This document shows positions 43,921-52,092 of a stretch of 64,000 nucleotides of DNA, piece after piece. The notes below the pieces were generated by a model. It was given only the letters and a program-made list of their open reading frames with translations. It ran no database searches and was not told the origin of the DNA. The position numbers and the translations under genes were made by a program. Every line of letters begins with the position of its first letter. Within the stretch, counting starts at the first letter, position 1. The stretch is from Streptomyces musisoli. GTDB lineage: Bacteria > Actinomycetota > Actinomycetes > Streptomycetales > Streptomycetaceae. The DNA is taken from contig NZ_JAERRH010000009.1 of assembly GCF_016741855.1 (NCBI RefSeq), positions 124,001 through 188,000 on the forward strand, in the 5' to 3' direction.

Positions 43921-45150
43921 CTAGAGGGCCACCCCGAGCAGCGCGTCCACGGCCCGCGAGACCAGGCCCGGTGCGCCGGTGTCCGTACCGCCCTCCTGCT
44001 CCTGGCGGGCCGCCCAGCGGTCGACGGCGGCGAGTGCGGCGGGGGCGTCCAGGTCGTTCGTCAGGGCCTCGCGGATCTCCTCCACCAGGGCGTCGGCGGA
44101 CGGGCCGTCGGGCCGGGAGACGGCCGCGCGCCAGCGGCCGAGGCGGGCCACGGCGTCCTGGAGGATCCCGTCGGTCCACTCCCAGTCGGCCCGGTAGTGG
44201 TGGGCCAGCAGGGTCAGGCGGATGGCGGCCGGGTCGACGCCGTCGCGGCGCAGCCGCGAGACGAAGACGAGGTTGCCCTTGGACTTGGACATCTTCTCGC
44301 CGCCGAGGGCGACCATGCCGGCGTGGACGTAGGCCTTGGCCATGGGGAACTCGCCGGTGAGCACCTGCGCGTGCGAGGCGCCCATCTCATGGTGCGGGAA
44401 GGCGAGGTCGGAGCCGCCGCCCTGGACGTCGAAGCCCATGCCGAGGTGGTCGAGGGCGATGGCCACGCACTCGATGTGCCAGCCGGGACGGCCCCGGCCG
44501 AGCGAGCCGCCGTCCCAGCTGGGCTCGCCCTCGCGGGCCGCCATCCACAGCATCGGGTCCACCGGGTTCTTCTTGCCCGGACGGTCCGGGTCGCCGCCGC
44601 GCTCGGCGGACAGCAGCCGCATGGCGGCGGCGTCGAGGTTCGACACCTTGCCGAAGTCCGGGTCGGACTCGACGGAGAAGTAGATGTCGCCGTCCAGCTC
44701 GTACGCCGCGCCGAGTTCACGCAGCCGCTCCACGAGCGGGACGATGCCGGGTATGGCCTCCACGGCACCTATGTAGTGCTGCGGGGGGAGCATCCGCAGG
44801 GCGGTCATGTCCTCACGGAAGAGGGCGGTCTCCTTCTCGGCGAGGGCGACCCAGTCGACGCCGTCCCGGTCCGCGCGCTCCAGCAGCGGATCGTCGACGT
44901 CGGTGACGTTCTGGACGTAGTGGACCTGCCGCTTGGTGTCGAGCCACACGCGCTGAACGAGGTCGAACGCGTTGTAGGTCGCCGCATGACCCATGTGGGT
45001 CGCGTCGTACGGGGTGATGCCGCAGACGTAGATGCGGGCGACGGGACCGGGGTCGAGGGTGACCAGGCCGCCGGTCGCGGTGTCGTGGATCCTCAGGTCG
45101 CGGCCCTGACCAGGCAGGGCGGGGACCTCGGAAGCGGGCCAGGCATGCAT
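43921..45150 (-). CDS. mshC: Mycothiol ligase MshC (Cys-GlcN-Ins ligase)
   Basis: A 409-residue class I aminoacyl-tRNA-synthetase-like enzyme. ARIYVCGITPYDATHMGHA carries the zinc Cys and HMGH version of the HIGH motif, WHIECVAIALDHLG the zinc-binding Cys, and GGEKMSKSKGN the KMSKS loop. It couples Cys to GlcN-Ins in mycothiol synthesis; it differs from CysS by the short C-terminus and lack of an anticodon domain. The ATG at 45150 is the usual family start; a tandem ATG two codons upstream (45156) is also possible. Its upstream neighbours form a conserved group. Confidence 0.96.
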   Translation of the reverse strand: MHAWPASEVPALPGQGRDLRIHDTATGGLVTLDPGPVARIYVCGITPYDATHMGHAATYNAFDLVQRVWLDTKRQVHYVQNVTDVDDPLLERADRDGVDWVALAEKETALFREDMTALRMLPPQHYIGAVEAIPGIVPLVERLRELGAAYELDGDIYFSVESDPDFGKVSNLDAAAMRLLSAERGGDPDRPGKKNPVDPMLWMAAREGEPSWDGGSLGRGRPGWHIECVAIALDHLGMGFDVQGGGSDLAFPHHEMGASHAQVLTGEFPMAKAYVHAGMVALGGEKMSKSKGNLVFVSRLRRDGVDPAAIRLTLLAHHYRADWEWTDGILQDAVARLGRWRAAVSRPDGPSADALVEEIREALTNDLDAPAALAAVDRWAARQEQEGGTDTGAPGLVSRAVDALLGVAL

Positions 45151-45230
45151 GTACATGAGCCTAACCGGCGCCGAGCCGCGTATACGAACGGGATCGGGCC
45201 GAGTGACCGGTTCGGCGTTCTTGCGCGCCG

Positions 45231-45275
45231 GCGCCGGCCGTGCTCACACGGCTGGCGCCGGCCGTGCTCACACGG
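45231..45275. repeat. 24-bp direct duplication over a stop codon
   Basis: GCGCCGGCCGTGCTCACACGG (start of a 24-bp unit) occurs at 45231 and again at 45255. The second copy covers the stop codon of the SCO1664-family gene (45268-45270); the first carries a second TCA in the same relative place. Confidence 0.75.
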
Positions 45276-46092
45276 GCGGCCAGGGGATGGCCGGCCACTC
45301 TCCGCTGGGCTCGGGGTACCGGCCCGAGCCGAGCAGCGCGTCGACACGCGCGCGCGTGGCGTCGGTCTCGGCCGGCGTGATCAGCCCGGCCAGCCGCTCG
45401 CCCAGCTGCCCGTCCAGGGCTTCCCGCAGCCCCTTGAGGGCGTCGACGGCCTCCGGGGGGAGGGCTTCCCCGGCCCAGCCCCACAGCAGGGTGCGCAGCT
45501 TGTTCTCGACGTTGAAGGTGACGCCGTGGTCTATGCCGTAGAGCCGGCCGTCGGCCGTGGGCAGCAGATGGCCGCCCTTGCGGTCGGCGTTGTTGATCAC
45601 GGCGTCCAGGACGGCGAGCCGGCGCAGCCGCTCGTCGTCGGCGTGCACCAGCAGTGCGGTGCGGCCCTCCCCGACCTCGGCGAACCCGATCGCCTTCCAC
45701 CCCGGCTCCGGCTCCTCGGCATCGACCAGGGCGAGCAGCTCCGCCTCGGCTTGGACGTCGATCCAGAGCTGGCACATGCCCTCGCCGTACGGGCCCTCGC
45801 GCAGCACGGTCGGTGGCACGAGGCCCCAGCCGGTGGCCTCGGAGACCTCGTAGGCGGCCACCTCGCGGCCCGCGAGCGTGCCGTCGGGGAAGTCCCACAG
45901 GGGGCGCTCGCCGGCCACCGGCTTGTACACGCAGGAGGCCTTCCGGCCGTCGAGGGCGACCGTGCAGAACAGCGCCGCGTTGGACGCCTCACGGATCCGG
46001 CCGCGTACGGTCAGCTCGCCCCGCGCGAGCAGCTCGGCGGGGTTCGGATCGGCCGTCACGCTCCGCGGCGGTATCCGTTCTGGCGCGGACAT
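45268..46092 (-). CDS. SCO1664-family protein (PI3/4-kinase-like fold)
   Basis: A 274-residue protein of the actinobacterial SCO1664 family. RIREASNAALFCTVALDGRKASCVYKPVAGERPLWDFPDGTLAGREVAAYEVSEA resembles the ATP-binding lobe of PI3/4-kinase-like proteins, and VLDAVINNADRKGGHLLP plus GIDHGVTFN the catalytic HRD/DxD region. Substrate unknown. The ATG at 46092 has GGAAGG upstream and overlaps the DUF3090 gene by 37 bp. It belongs to a cluster (phosphatase, DUF3090, this gene, mshC) conserved beside mshC in actinobacteria. Confidence 0.88.
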   Translation of the reverse strand: MSAPERIPPRSVTADPNPAELLARGELTVRGRIREASNAALFCTVALDGRKASCVYKPVAGERPLWDFPDGTLAGREVAAYEVSEATGWGLVPPTVLREGPYGEGMCQLWIDVQAEAELLALVDAEEPEPGWKAIGFAEVGEGRTALLVHADDERLRRLAVLDAVINNADRKGGHLLPTADGRLYGIDHGVTFNVENKLRTLLWGWAGEALPPEAVDALKGLREALDGQLGERLAGLITPAETDATRARVDALLGSGRYPEPSGEWPAIPWPPV

Positions 46093-46646
46093 ACGTGTCC
46101 TTCCGGGTCGAGCGGGAGGCTGCACAGCGGACACGGTGGCCGCCCGGCGTTGACGACGTCGAGGGCGCGCTTGGCGAAGGCCCGGGCCTGCGCGCCGGTC
46201 AGCCGGACCCGCAGCATCGGGGGCCCGTTCTCCTCGTCCTGGAGCAGGCGCTCCTCGGCCTCGGCGAGGTCCTCCTCGGTGTCGGCGTCCAGCTCGACCA
46301 GCGCCTGTGCCTCGACGATCATGCGCTGGTCCTCGCCGTCCCAGGCCAGGGCCATGGTGCCGACGCGGAACTCCTCCTCGACGGGGGTTTCGAGCGGGGC
46401 GGTGTCGGCGATCTCGGTGGGCGTCACGGCGGGGACGGCGGCGCTGCCGCCACTACGCCGTACGACCTCGTCCAGCAGCTCGTCCATGCGCTCGGCGAGC
46501 GCGGCGACCTGGGTCTTCTCCAGGACCACGCTGGTCACCCGGGGGCCTGCGGTGGCCTGGAGGAAGAACGTACGGCGCCCGGGCAGTCCGACCGTGCCGG
46601 CCACGAAGCGGTCCGGCTGGTCGTAGAGGAACACCTGACGGGACAC
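46056..46646 (-). CDS. DUF3090 family protein
   Basis: A 196-residue protein of unknown function. RQVFLYDQPDRFVAGTVGLPGRRTFFLQA opens the family. The C-terminus carries a small zinc ribbon, GRPPCPLCSLPLDPEGHVCPRQNGY (C-x2-C, then a single later Cys, so one ligand may be non-cysteine). The middle is acidic (DADTEEDLAEAEERLLQDEEN). GTG start with GGAGAC-AGGA upstream. It overlaps the next gene by 37 bp, implying coupled translation. Confidence 0.9.
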   Translation of the reverse strand: MSRQVFLYDQPDRFVAGTVGLPGRRTFFLQATAGPRVTSVVLEKTQVAALAERMDELLDEVVRRSGGSAAVPAVTPTEIADTAPLETPVEEEFRVGTMALAWDGEDQRMIVEAQALVELDADTEEDLAEAEERLLQDEENGPPMLRVRLTGAQARAFAKRALDVVNAGRPPCPLCSLPLDPEGHVCPRQNGYRRGA

Positions 46647-46743
46647 GTCCTGTCTCCATTGGTCGTGATTTCGGGGGTCTCAACGGTGCGGGCCATGGGG
46701 GAAAACGACTGGGTGGGTCTGTTCACCCTACTGCGGCCGACGA

Positions 46744-47430
46744 TCACGGTGCGCCCGCACCGCCTCCGACCGGTGCGTCGCCCTCACTGGGTTCCTCGCG
46801 CGGGGCCAGCGAAGCGAAATCCCCGGTGTCGCCGAGACGGACGAGGAACGGCCGGAGGCGGGTGTAGCGGATCGCGGTGATGGAACACGGCTCCACGGAG
46901 ATCCGCTGGAAGAGGTCGAGATGCAGCCCGAGGGCGTCGGCGACGAGGGACTTGATGATGTCGCCGTGGGAGCACATGAGGTAGAGGGCGTCGGCGCCGT
47001 GATCGCGCTCCACGCGCGCGTTCCACTCGCGTACGGCTTCGGCGGCGCGGGTCTGCATGGCGCGCATGGACTCGCCGCCCGGGAAGGCGGCCGCGGACGG
47101 ATGGGTCTGCACGATCTCCATCAGCGGCTCGTCCGTCAGTTCGGCGAGCTTGCGGCCGGACCAGTCGCCGTAGTCGCACTCGCCGATCCGCTCCTCGGTG
47201 TGGGAGCGCAGACCGGGGCGGGCCTCCAGCAGCGGGCGTACGGTTTCCCGGCAGCGCTGGAGCGGGCTGGTGACGACCTCGGAGAGCGGCAGTCCGGCGA
47301 GCCGTGCGGGCAGCGCGGCGGCCTGCGCGGCGCCCCGCTCGTCCAGGGCGACGCCGGGCGTCCGTCCGGCGAGCAGCCCCGAGGTGTTGGCGGTGGAACG
47401 TCCGTGCCTTACGAGGATCAGCGTGGGCAT
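46744..47430 (-). CDS. Histidine phosphatase family protein (phosphoglycerate mutase-like)
   Basis: A 228-residue branch-1 histidine phosphatase. LILVRHGRSTANTSGLLAGRTPGVALDERG holds the catalytic RHG, SPLQRCRET the second Arg, ECDYGDWSGRKLAEL the Glu, and LMCSHGDIIKS the second His. Homologues in this neighbourhood are annotated MSMEG_4193-type phosphomutases. The ATG at 47430 is chosen over upstream in-frame codons because the RHG line normally begins within 10 residues. Divergent from corA. Confidence 0.92.
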   Translation of the reverse strand: MPTLILVRHGRSTANTSGLLAGRTPGVALDERGAAQAAALPARLAGLPLSEVVTSPLQRCRETVRPLLEARPGLRSHTEERIGECDYGDWSGRKLAELTDEPLMEIVQTHPSAAAFPGGESMRAMQTRAAEAVREWNARVERDHGADALYLMCSHGDIIKSLVADALGLHLDLFQRISVEPCSITAIRYTRLRPFLVRLGDTGDFASLAPREEPSEGDAPVGGGAGAP

Positions 47431-47491
47431 GCGGCAAGGGTAGGCGTACACCACCGTGCGACGGTGGGCGGGCGAAGGGAGAATGCGCGGC

Positions 47492-48487
47492 GTGATCGTT
47501 GACTGCGCCATCTACCGGCACGGACAGCGTGCCGAGGGGCCGGAGGACCTGTCCGACGCACTCGCCGAGGCGCGAGCGGCGGGCGGGTTCGTGTGGATCG
47601 GGCTGCACGAGCCGTCGGAGCGGGAGTTCGACCTGGTCACGCAGGAGTTCGAGCTGCACCCGCTGGCCGTGGAGGACGCGCTCAAGGCGCATCAGCGGCC
47701 CAAGCTGGAGGTGTACGACGACTCGCTGTTCATGGTGCTGAAACCGGTCGTGTACGAGCCCGAGAGCGACGCCGTCTCGGCCGGTGAGGTGATGGTCTTC
47801 GTCGGTGAGAATTTCGTGGTGACCGTCCGTCACGGCGAGGGTTCGCCGCTGGCGGCGCTGCGGCACCGGCTGGAGGAGGATCCGGAGATGCTCGACAAGG
47901 GGCCCACCTCGGTGCTGTACGCCATCGCGGACGCCACCGTGGACCACTATCTGGAGGTGGCGACGGAGCTCCAGACCGACCTGGACGAGCTGGAGGCGGA
48001 GGTCTTCCAGCCGGAACTCGGCGGTTCGCGCAACATCGCGTCCCGGATCTACACCTTCAAGCGGCAGGTGCTGGAGTTCCGGCGGGCCACCGGGCCGCTG
48101 GCGCTGCCGCTGACCCGCCTGGCCGGCAGCGGCCCGCTCGGCACCGCGGTGCCCTTCGTGCACGACAAGGCGCGGCCCTTCTTCCGGGACGTGAACGACC
48201 ACCTCACGCGCGTGAACGAATCCGTGGAGGCCCTGGACCGCCTGGTGTCGGACATCCTGTCGGCCCACCTGGCGCAGATGAGCGTGCGGCAGAACGACGA
48301 CATGCGGAAGATCTCCGCGTGGGCGGCGATGGCGGCGGTCCCCACGATGATCGCGGGGATCTACGGCATGAACTTCGACCACATGCCCGAGCTGCACTGG
48401 GTGTGGTCGTACCCCACGGTGATCCTGGTGATGGTCGCGCTGGAGGTGCTGCTGCACCGGCTGTTCAAGCGGCGCGGCTGGCTGTGA
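47492..48487 (+). CDS. corA: CorA-family magnesium/divalent metal transporter
   Basis: A 331-residue CorA channel. The C-terminal YGMNFDHMPEL (GMN motif, F following) sits between two transmembrane helices (ISAWAAMAAVPTMIAGI and PTVILVMVALEVLLHRL). The soluble funnel domain (FVWIGLHEPSEREFDLV, HPLAVEDALKAHQRPKLEVYDDSLFMVLK) is standard. The GTG at 47492 is used since AAGGGAG lies 10 bases before it; an ATG at 47483 is too close to the same site. Short intergenic gap (61 bp) to the divergent phosphatase. Confidence 0.94.
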   Translation: MIVDCAIYRHGQRAEGPEDLSDALAEARAAGGFVWIGLHEPSEREFDLVTQEFELHPLAVEDALKAHQRPKLEVYDDSLFMVLKPVVYEPESDAVSAGEVMVFVGENFVVTVRHGEGSPLAALRHRLEEDPEMLDKGPTSVLYAIADATVDHYLEVATELQTDLDELEAEVFQPELGGSRNIASRIYTFKRQVLEFRRATGPLALPLTRLAGSGPLGTAVPFVHDKARPFFRDVNDHLTRVNESVEALDRLVSDILSAHLAQMSVRQNDDMRKISAWAAMAAVPTMIAGIYGMNFDHMPELHWVWSYPTVILVMVALEVLLHRLFKRRGWL

Positions 48488-48494
48488 GCGCGGC

Positions 48495-49283
48495 TCAGAC
48501 GTACTCGGGGGCGGGTGCGGCCGGGTCGCCGAGGGCGTCGCGGTGCGCGGGCATGGCGAGGCAGGCCATGCGGTGCCAGCCGGCGAGGCGTTCGTAGGCG
48601 TAGGCGGCGTGGATGCCGGCCGTGAGGAGCGCCGACCTGGCCCCGGACCAGCCGAGGATGCGGCCCATGCGGGCCATGACGGCGAGGCTGACGTCCCGGT
48701 GGACGCGGATCTCGGCGAGCGCGTACGCGCGCAGGGTGCGCTGGATCAGCCGGCCGTGTCCGGCCGCGGCGAAGCGCAGCAGTTCCTCGTGGGTGTAGGC
48801 GAGGTGCCTGTCCTCGTCGTCGGCGATCAGGCGGACGGCCCTGCCGATGTCCGGGTGGTCGCCGAGGTGCCGGCGGAGCATCGCCATCTGGTCGGCGGCG
48901 CGCTGTTCAGTGACCCGGCTGTGCGCGAGGTAGACGATGATGTCCCGCACGGTGAGCGGCTCGTCCCGGCGGAGCCGGTCGTGGGCGAGACCGATGCCCT
49001 GCCGTTCCAGGAGCATCGTGTAGTCGGTCTCGGGCGGAACCGGGACGGGGGTGAGTCCGCGTTTCCTCAGCAGGGCGGTGAAGATGCGTCCGTGCTTGTC
49101 CTCGTCGGCGCCGTGCCGGGCGATCTTGGGCGCGAGCGCGCGTTCGCTCTGCGGGACCAGCGCGGCGATCCGTCCGTTCTCCCAGCCGCCCTGGGCCTCT
49201 CCGCCGGCGGCGATGGAGCAGAAGAGCCGGAAGGACTCGTCGTCGTCGAGGATCTCCCGGAACAGACTTTTCGCCGACACCAT
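48495..49283 (-). CDS. Ferritin-like di-iron family protein
   Basis: A 262-residue all-helical protein of the ferritin-like fold. Two ExxH-type metal motifs are visible, ADEDKHGRIF near residue 63 and ADDEDRHLAYTHEELL near residue 155, with further Glu residues in ARHGADE and VTEQRAADQM. Known relatives are uncharacterised or oxygen-binding oxidases; function here unknown. The ATG at 49283 has GAGAGG upstream. It converges on corA with only 7 bp between stops. Confidence 0.85.
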   Translation of the reverse strand: MVSAKSLFREILDDDESFRLFCSIAAGGEAQGGWENGRIAALVPQSERALAPKIARHGADEDKHGRIFTALLRKRGLTPVPVPPETDYTMLLERQGIGLAHDRLRRDEPLTVRDIIVYLAHSRVTEQRAADQMAMLRRHLGDHPDIGRAVRLIADDEDRHLAYTHEELLRFAAAGHGRLIQRTLRAYALAEIRVHRDVSLAVMARMGRILGWSGARSALLTAGIHAAYAYERLAGWHRMACLAMPAHRDALGDPAAPAPEYV

Positions 49284-49457
49284 GGCAGTCACCTCTCCGC
49301 AGCTCCGCAGGATCCCGCAGAGAAAGAGTCAAATGGGGACGGAACGGAGACGCAACAGGGGTGCGGGCCGGCTCGGCCGAACGAAGGACCACGCGGGCGC
49401 GAAAGAAGAGCCGCGGGGGTCGTAACCGCGCGGCGCCGGGCGCGTTGTTCCCGGTGA

Positions 49458-49498
49458 CGGCCGTGGCGGGGAAGACCCCCGAGCCCCCACCACGGCCG
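49458..49498 (-). terminator. Terminator after the F420-type oxidoreductase
   Basis: CGGCCGTGG/CCACGGCCG (9 bp) encloses a second G/C stem (CGGGG...CCCC); the hairpin lies 13 bp past the stop codon at 49511. Confidence 0.7.
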
Positions 49499-49510
49499 CG
49501 GAAACCTTTC

Positions 49511-50566
49511 TTAGGCGAGCCCGGCCCGCTCCAGCGCCTCGCTACCGGCCCGCAGCGAGGCGATCCGCTCGTCCAGCGTGAAACCGGCCGGGGCCAGGTT
49601 GAGGGTGGTGACCCCGGCGGCGGCGTAGGCCTTCATCCGGTCGGCGATCCGGTCGACGGAGCCCAGCAGCGCGGTCTTGTCGATGAGGTCCTGCGGGACC
49701 GCGGCGGCGGCCCCCTGCTTGTCCCCGGACAGATACATCCGCTGGATCTCGGCGGCCTCCTTCTCGTATCCCATGCGCTGGGCGAGCTGGTTGTAGAAGT
49801 TCTGCTTGGCGCTGCCCATGCCGCCGACGTACAGCGCGGTGTAGGGGCGGAAGGTGTCGGCGAGCCGGGCCACGTCCTTGTCGTCGCCGAGGGCGAGCGG
49901 CAGCGTCGGGCACACGTCGAACCCGTCGAGCGTCAGGCCCGCCTTCTCCCGGCCCGCGCGCAGGTACTTGACCGTCGTCTCCTCCAGGTGCTCGGCGGAG
50001 GGGAAGATGAGCAGCGCGCCGTCGGCGATCTCGCCGGTCTGCTCCAGGTTCTTCGGGCCGATCGCGGCGATGTACAGCGGGATGTGCTCGCGCTGCGGGT
50101 GCACGGTCAGCTTGATCGGCTTGCCCGGGCCGCCGGGCAGCGGCAGCGTCCAGTGCTCGCCCTCGTACGTCAGCCGCTCCCGGGTCATCGCCCTGCGGAC
50201 GATCTCCACGTACTCGCGGGTGCGGGCCAGCGGCTTGTCGAACTTGACGCCGTACCAGCCCTCGGAGACCTGCGGGCCCGAGACGCCGAGGCCGAGCCGG
50301 AACCGGCCGCCGGAGAGCGAGTCGAGGGTGGCCGCGGTCATCGCCGTCATCGCGGGCTGCCGGGCCGGGATCTGGAAGATGGCCGATCCCACCTCGATGC
50401 GCTCGGTCTGCGCGGCGACCCAGCTGAGCACGGTGGCCGCGTCCGAGCCGTAGGCCTCGGCGGCCCAGCACACCGCGTAGCCCAGCCGGTCGGCCTCCTG
50501 CGCCACGGCCAGGTTGTCGCCGTCCATTCCGGCACCCCAGTAGCCGAGGTTGATCCCGAGCTGCAT
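49511..50566 (-). CDS. LLM-class F420-dependent oxidoreductase
   Basis: A 351-residue luciferase-like monooxygenase-fold protein. LGINLGYWGAGMDGDNLAVAQEADRLGYAVCWAAEAYGSDAATVLSW is the TIM-barrel entrance of F420-type LLM enzymes, and LSGGRFRLGLGVSGPQVSEGWYGVKF the cofactor line. C-terminal part VDRIADRMKAYAAAGVTTLNLAP closes the barrel. Substrate unknown. ATG start with AGGGGAA-type site upstream. Separated from the divergent aldo/keto reductase by the tandem-repeat region. Confidence 0.92.
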   Translation of the reverse strand: MQLGINLGYWGAGMDGDNLAVAQEADRLGYAVCWAAEAYGSDAATVLSWVAAQTERIEVGSAIFQIPARQPAMTAMTAATLDSLSGGRFRLGLGVSGPQVSEGWYGVKFDKPLARTREYVEIVRRAMTRERLTYEGEHWTLPLPGGPGKPIKLTVHPQREHIPLYIAAIGPKNLEQTGEIADGALLIFPSAEHLEETTVKYLRAGREKAGLTLDGFDVCPTLPLALGDDKDVARLADTFRPYTALYVGGMGSAKQNFYNQLAQRMGYEKEAAEIQRMYLSGDKQGAAAAVPQDLIDKTALLGSVDRIADRMKAYAAAGVTTLNLAPAGFTLDERIASLRAGSEALERAGLA

Positions 50567-51108
50567 GGCCGATTCCCCTTACCCATGAGTAACGTCTTTG
50601 TCGGGGCGACCTTAGCGTGAGGCGGGTGCCGGGGGCAGGGGCCGAAGGCGAACGCTCGGCCGAGTGGGCAGGGGATACGCGGGGCCGGCTGGGGGGTCGG
50701 CAACCGTGGGACCGGCCGGGGATGGGGGAACCGCGGGTTCGGACGGGGGCCGGGAACCGTGGTTCGGATGGTTCCGGATACGGGGCGGTTCCCGGGCGCG
50801 GGCTCGGGGGTGGGGTGCGGAGGGGCGCGGGGCGGTTTGCCGGGCGCGGGCTTCGGGGGTGGGGTGCGGAGGGGCGCGGGGCGGATTCCGGGCGCGGGCT
50901 TCGGGGGTGGGGTGCGGAGGGGCGCGGGGCGGATTCCGGGTGCGGGCTCGGGGGTGGGGTGCGGGGCGGTTTCGGGGCGCGGGGTGTCCGTGGTTGGGCG
51001 CGCGGTTCCCCGTGCCTCTTCGGGGCGCCGGGCACCGGGCGCCCGGTGATCGGCCCGGTTGTCCACAGGCAACCCACCGCACCGGTTCTGGCCAGTAATC
51101 TCGCCCGC
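50567..51108. other. Divergent intergenic region with a repeat array
   Basis: A 542-bp gap between the LLM gene (leftward) and the aldo/keto reductase (rightward). Most of it is occupied by the G-rich array described separately (50793-50975) and related flanking G-runs. Close to the reductase start, CAGTAATCT lies about 10 bp upstream of the ATG and there is no ribosome-binding site, so the gene may be leaderless. Confidence 0.6.
50793..50975. repeat. 48-bp G-rich tandem repeat
   Basis: Three complete copies (starting at 50793, 50841 and 50889) and a shortened fourth (50937) of a 48-bp unit. Copies 2 and 3 are identical; copy 1 differs in a few bases. Each unit carries several G-runs of 3-5 on the plus strand, such as CTTCGGGGGTGGGGTGCGG. 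The unit is a multiple of three, so the minus strand shows a 16-residue Pro/Arg repeat, but no start, ribosome-binding site or plausible protein supports translation. Confidence 0.9.
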
Positions 51109-52092
51109 ATGGAGCAGAGGCATCTCGGCCGTACCGGCCTGCGTGTGTCCAGGATCGGGCTCGGCACCCTCACCTGGGGCCGGGACACCGACGAGCACGA
51201 CGCCGCTGACATGCTGAAGGCGTTCTGGGAAGCCGGCGGCACCCTGGTCGACACCGCGGACGTGTACGGCGACGGGGAGGCGGAGTATCTGCTCGGGCGG
51301 CTCATGGACGGCCTGGTGCCGCGCCGGGACCTGGTCATCTCCACGAAGGCCGGCAGCGTGCCCGACCCCGACCGCCGCTTCGACGGCTCGCGCGGCCATC
51401 TGCTCGCCGCGCTCGACGCCTCCCTCGCCCGCCTCGGCACGGAGTACGTCGACCTGTGGCACATCCACGCCTACGACCCCGACACCCCGTTGGAGGAGAC
51501 GCTCCAGGCCCTCGACCTCGCGGTGAGCAGCGGCCGGGCCCGGTACGCCGGCGTCTCCAACTTCTGCGGCTGGCAGCTGGCGAAGGCGGCCACCTGGCAG
51601 CTCGCCGCGCCGGGCACCCGCACCCGGCTGGCCGCCACGCAGCTGGAGTACTCGCTGCTTCAGCGGGGCGTGGAGCGCGAGGTGCTGCCGGCCGCGCTCG
51701 ACCTCGGTGTGGGCCTGCTGCCCTCCTCGCCGCTCGGCCGTGGCGTGCTGACCGGCAAGTACCGGCACACCACTCCCCCGGACTCGCGCGGTGCCTCGGA
51801 GCACCTCGCGCCGTTCGTCGAGCCGTACCTGGACGACATGGCGACCCGCATCGTGGACGCGGTGACGACGGCGGCGGACGGGCTCGCGGTCACCCCGCTC
51901 CAGGTGGCCCTCGCGTGGGTGCGGGACCGGCCCGGGGTGGCTTCGCCGATCGTCGGCGCGCGCAACGCGCAGCAGCTCACGGCGGCATTGTCAGTGGAGA
52001 CCCTTAGTCTTCCTGACGAGATCTGCCGGGCGCTGGACGATGTGTCGGCGCCCGTGCACCGCTATCCCGATCACGACTGGAGCACGCTGTGA
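51109..52092 (+). CDS. Aldo/keto reductase
   Basis: A 327-residue AKR-fold protein. RTGLRVSRIGLGTLTWG is the N-terminal signature; catalytic residues are Asp and Tyr in LVDTADVYGDGEAEYLLG, Lys in LVISTKAG and His in VDLWHIHAYD. GVSNFCGWQLA and PIVGARNAQQL are cofactor-binding lines of the AKR family. The ATG at 51109 has no Shine-Dalgarno and may be leaderless. It overlaps the next gene by 4 bp. Confidence 0.93.
   Translation: MEQRHLGRTGLRVSRIGLGTLTWGRDTDEHDAADMLKAFWEAGGTLVDTADVYGDGEAEYLLGRLMDGLVPRRDLVISTKAGSVPDPDRRFDGSRGHLLAALDASLARLGTEYVDLWHIHAYDPDTPLEETLQALDLAVSSGRARYAGVSNFCGWQLAKAATWQLAAPGTRTRLAATQLEYSLLQRGVEREVLPAALDLGVGLLPSSPLGRGVLTGKYRHTTPPDSRGASEHLAPFVEPYLDDMATRIVDAVTTAADGLAVTPLQVALAWVRDRPGVASPIVGARNAQQLTAALSVETLSLPDEICRALDDVSAPVHRYPDHDWSTL

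Noticed and set aside
50347..51804. Minus-strand open frame with Pro/Arg 16-residue repeats across the G-rich array
   Set aside because: It depends entirely on the 48-bp repeat unit being a multiple of three, has no ribosome-binding site and overlaps two real genes.
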